DNA from: an uncultured Collinsella sp. | GTDB taxonomy: Bacteria; Actinomycetota; Coriobacteriia; Coriobacteriales; Coriobacteriaceae | Assembly (NCBI GenBank): GCA_902465015.1 | Contig: CABQLK010000063.1 | Coordinates: 1 to 7,365, forward strand | DNA: 7,365 nucleotides | Direction of reading: 5' to 3' | Part shown: piece after piece, positions 5,780 to 7,365 of the stretch | How positions within the stretch are numbered: the stretch's first letter is position 1 | How the letters are laid out: every line of letters starts with the position of its first letter | Made by a program: the position numbers and the translations under genes | Notes under the pieces: generated by a model | Told to the model about the DNA's origin: nothing | The model's input: the letters and a program-made list of their open reading frames with translations, nothing else | Database searches by the model: none

Positions 5780-5950
5780 CTAATTTGCAAAGAAGTGACG
5801 CGCCATGCACTTGGCGCCCAACGTCTCCCTCCGGATGTTGCCCTGCGAACCATCGATCCAGGCCTTCAGGCTCATAGGGATGTCCTCGACCCTTGCAGCA
5901 TCGAACTCGGGCGCGAGGGCAAGTAAAGCATGCGCGATAGCATTGAACAT
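5780..5950 (-). CDS. Small hypothetical protein between argG and argH
   Basis: This uncalled ORF encodes 56 residues, starting MFNAIAHALLALAPEF and ending CMARHFFAN. I do not recognise the family. Support for it being real: the ATG at 5950 has GAGGAG 8 bases before it (5964-5959), a strong Shine-Dalgarno sequence. Codon choice is mostly the GCC/CTC/ATC/GAG style of the neighbours, with a few rare codons (TTA, AGG, CGG). It sits on the same strand between two genes of one pathway. The first 14 residues are hydrophobic/helix-prone, the middle is acidic, and the last third is basic with one Cys (residue 48). There is no clear membrane segment or metal-binding motif. A 12-pair hairpin lies 51 bases upstream. 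No clear terminator separates it from argH, 118 bases downstream. It could be a regulatory or leader peptide, a small antitoxin-like protein, or a chance ORF. Confidence 0.55.
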   Translation of the reverse strand: MFNAIAHALLALAPEFDAARVEDIPMSLKAWIDGSQGNIRRETLGAKCMARHFFAN

Positions 5951-6000
5951 AATGGATACTCCTCATATATATAGGCGCAGAGCCGCCAAATTGATAGAAG

Positions 6001-6030
6001 GAGCCCCGCCGGACAACCCCGGCGGGGCTC
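6001..6030 (-). terminator. Strong GC hairpin after argG; terminator or attenuator
   Basis: GAGCCCCGCCGG and CCGGCGGGGCTC form a perfect 12-pair stem around a 6-base loop. On the minus strand the bases after it are CTTCTATCAATTT, pyrimidine-rich but without a solid T run; on the plus strand there is no T tract. It lies about 150 bases after the argG stop and 51 bases before the small ORF. It may therefore end argG transcripts, partly or wholly, or protect a processed 3' end. Confidence 0.5.
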
Positions 6031-6183
6031 GGACTCAGCCGCAGACACGGCATCATATATGCGGGCGGAACGTAGGGGCCACCGATGTTAAGAAGTGTCA
6101 GCAAGCATAACGAAAGGTAGGGACCCCGTGCGCCCGTTATGTATCACGCGGATGGGCCGCGCGGATACCAAGGGAAGGAGGCG

Positions 6184-7365
6184 CTAGGCCTGGGCGGCAG
6201 CAGAGCTGGGGCCCTGGACCTTTGCCCACGTCTTGAGCGACAGCGTATCGATCTCGATAAAGCCGGCGCTGGCCTTCTCGTCAAACGTGGTGTCGCGGTC
6301 GTAGGTAGCCAGACCGTAGTCGTAGAGGCTGAAGGGGCTCTTGCGGCCGACGACATGGCAGTTGCCCTTAAAGAACTTCAGACGGACAGTGCCGGTCACG
6401 AACTTCTGGGTATCGGCCATAAAGGCATCGAGCGCGTTTTTGAGCGGGCTGTACCACTGGCCGTTGTACACGGCGGTGGCCCAATCCTGCTCGAGCTTGA
6501 TCTTGGTCTTGAGCAGGTCGCCCTCGACGCAGATGTCCTCGAGCGCCTTGTGGGCGGTGATGAGCGTCAGGGCGCCGGGAACCTCGTAGCACTCGCGGCT
6601 CTTAAGGCCCACCAGGCGATCCTCGACCAGATCGAGACGGCCAAAGCCATTGTCGCCGGAGATCTTGTTGAGGGCGATGACGATCTCAGAGAGCTTCATC
6701 TTCTTGCCGTCTACGGCGACGGGCTTGCCGGCCTCAAACTCAATCTCGGTGTAGGTCGGGGTGTCCGGCGTGTCCTCGGGGTTCTTGGTCATAACCCAGG
6801 CGTCGTCGAGCGGCTCGTTCCAGGGATCCTCCAGGTGGCCGCACTCAATGGCACGACCCCACAGGTTGTCGTCGATGGAGTAGGGGTTGTCGTTGGCACC
6901 CTCGGGAACCGGCACGTTGTGGGCGTGAGCATAGGCGACCTCGTCGGGACGGCACTTCAGGTCCCACTCGCGAACCGGGGCGATAACCTTGAGCTCGGGG
7001 TCGAGGGCCTTGACGGCGGCCTCAAAACGGACCTGATCGTTACCCTTGCCGGTGCAGCCGTGGGCGACGTAGGTCGCGCCAAACTCGTGGGCGACCTCAA
7101 CAAGCTTCTTGGCAAGCAGCGGGCGAGACAGGGCGGAGAGCAGCGGATACTTGTTCTCGTACATGGAGTTTGCGGCGATGGCCTTAGTCAGGAACTCATC
7201 GGAGAACTCGTCGCGCAGGTCGAGCACCTGGCAATCGAGAACGCCCAGGTCGAGCGCCTTCTGCTTCTTGGCATCCAGTCCGGTCTCTTCCTGGCCCACG
7301 TTGCCGCAGACACAAACGACATCGAGATTCTTCTCGTCCTGGAGCCACTTGACACATACGGATGT
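6184..7365 (-). CDS. argG: Argininosuccinate synthase, N-terminus cut by the window edge
   Basis: The frame is open from the last base of the window to the TAG at 6186-6184: 393 residues, lacking only about 15 N-terminal ones, which would hold the SGGLD ATP loop (the visible part starts TSVCVKWLQDEKNLD). ArgG joins citrulline and aspartate with ATP to give argininosuccinate, AMP and pyrophosphate. Seen in order of visible residue: GNVGQEETG at about 21-29, the SMYENKYPL ligand loop near 67-75, AHGCTGKGNDQVRFE at 101-115, REWD at 132-135, SIDDNLWGR at 163-171, then NGFGRLDLVEDR in the synthetase domain and KGNCHVVGRKSP near the C-terminus. The short Ala/Ser-rich tail after WAKVQG looks like ordinary variation. 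The GTG at 7299 is internal, not the start. The small ORF and argH follow on the same strand. Confidence 0.96.
   Translation of the reverse strand, partial: TSVCVKWLQDEKNLDVVCVCGNVGQEETGLDAKKQKALDLGVLDCQVLDLRDEFSDEFLTKAIAANSMYENKYPLLSALSRPLLAKKLVEVAHEFGATYVAHGCTGKGNDQVRFEAAVKALDPELKVIAPVREWDLKCRPDEVAYAHAHNVPVPEGANDNPYSIDDNLWGRAIECGHLEDPWNEPLDDAWVMTKNPEDTPDTPTYTEIEFEAGKPVAVDGKKMKLSEIVIALNKISGDNGFGRLDLVEDRLVGLKSRECYEVPGALTLITAHKALEDICVEGDLLKTKIKLEQDWATAVYNGQWYSPLKNALDAFMADTQKFVTGTVRLKFFKGNCHVVGRKSPFSLYDYGLATYDRDTTFDEKASAGFIEIDTLSLKTWAKVQGPSSAAAQA

Noticed and set aside
5733..6104. 123-codon minus-strand frame between argG and argH
   Set aside because: It runs straight through the strong hairpin, has no ribosome binding site, and overlaps out of frame the better supported 56-codon ORF.
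6148..6166. Direct repeat CGCGGAT (6148-6154 and 6160-6166) downstream of argG
   Set aside because: It is a seven-base repeat in GC-rich DNA and is likely chance; no attachment-site or insertion-sequence context was seen.
1..7365. CRISPR array, insertion sequence, prophage or defence island
   Set aside because: There are no spaced direct repeats, transposase or phage domains, or target-site duplications. All sizable genes are recognisable core metabolism or translation genes.

Overview
The window looks like ordinary chromosomal housekeeping DNA from a high-GC anaerobic actinobacterium. It is most likely a gut Coriobacteriia member such as Collinsella. That assignment is an inference from the moderately high GC (judged by eye), the GCC/CTC/ATC/GAG-rich codon use, an S1 start typical of that class, and the gene set; no 16S or phylogenetic test was possible. 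There is no sign of mobile elements, CRISPR arrays, rRNA or tRNA genes, or prophage.

Layout, left to right. (1) The first 44 codons of rpsA (ribosomal protein S1) lie on the minus strand at 1-133, starting at TTG. The leader (134-448) is shared with a divergent plus-strand HAD-family phosphatase (449-1207). (2) The HAD gene meets, tail to tail, a minus-strand Fe-S L-cysteine desulfidase / UPF0597 gene (1204-2523). Their stop codons overlap in a single TTAA. (3) A 272-bp divergent region carrying an operator-like dyad separates the desulfidase from plus-strand rpiB (2796-3263), a ribose-5-phosphate/sugar-phosphate isomerase. (4) rpiB and minus-strand ndk (3441-3845, nucleoside diphosphate kinase) converge, each with its own intrinsic terminator. 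(5) A 385-bp non-coding stretch holds the ndk promoter candidate, an inverted repeat with two competing pairings, and the argH terminator. (6) On the minus strand lies an arginine block: argG (7365-6184, 5' end cut by the window edge), a strong GC hairpin, a previously uncalled 56-codon ORF with a good ribosome binding site (5950-5780), and argH (5661-4231).

How the genes work together. ArgG and ArgH carry out the last two steps of arginine synthesis (citrulline + aspartate to argininosuccinate, then to arginine + fumarate). RpiB feeds pentose-phosphate interconversion, and Ndk balances nucleoside triphosphates. The desulfidase breaks cysteine to pyruvate, ammonia and sulfide. The HAD protein's substrate is unknown. 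Apart from argG-small ORF-argH, the genes appear to be single transcription units.

I found no convincing new multi-gene system. The parts most worth a second look are the 56-residue ORF and the hairpin between argG and argH, the hairpin that would hide the rpsA Shine-Dalgarno sequence, the operator-like dyad upstream of the desulfidase gene, and the structured spacer between ndk and argH.
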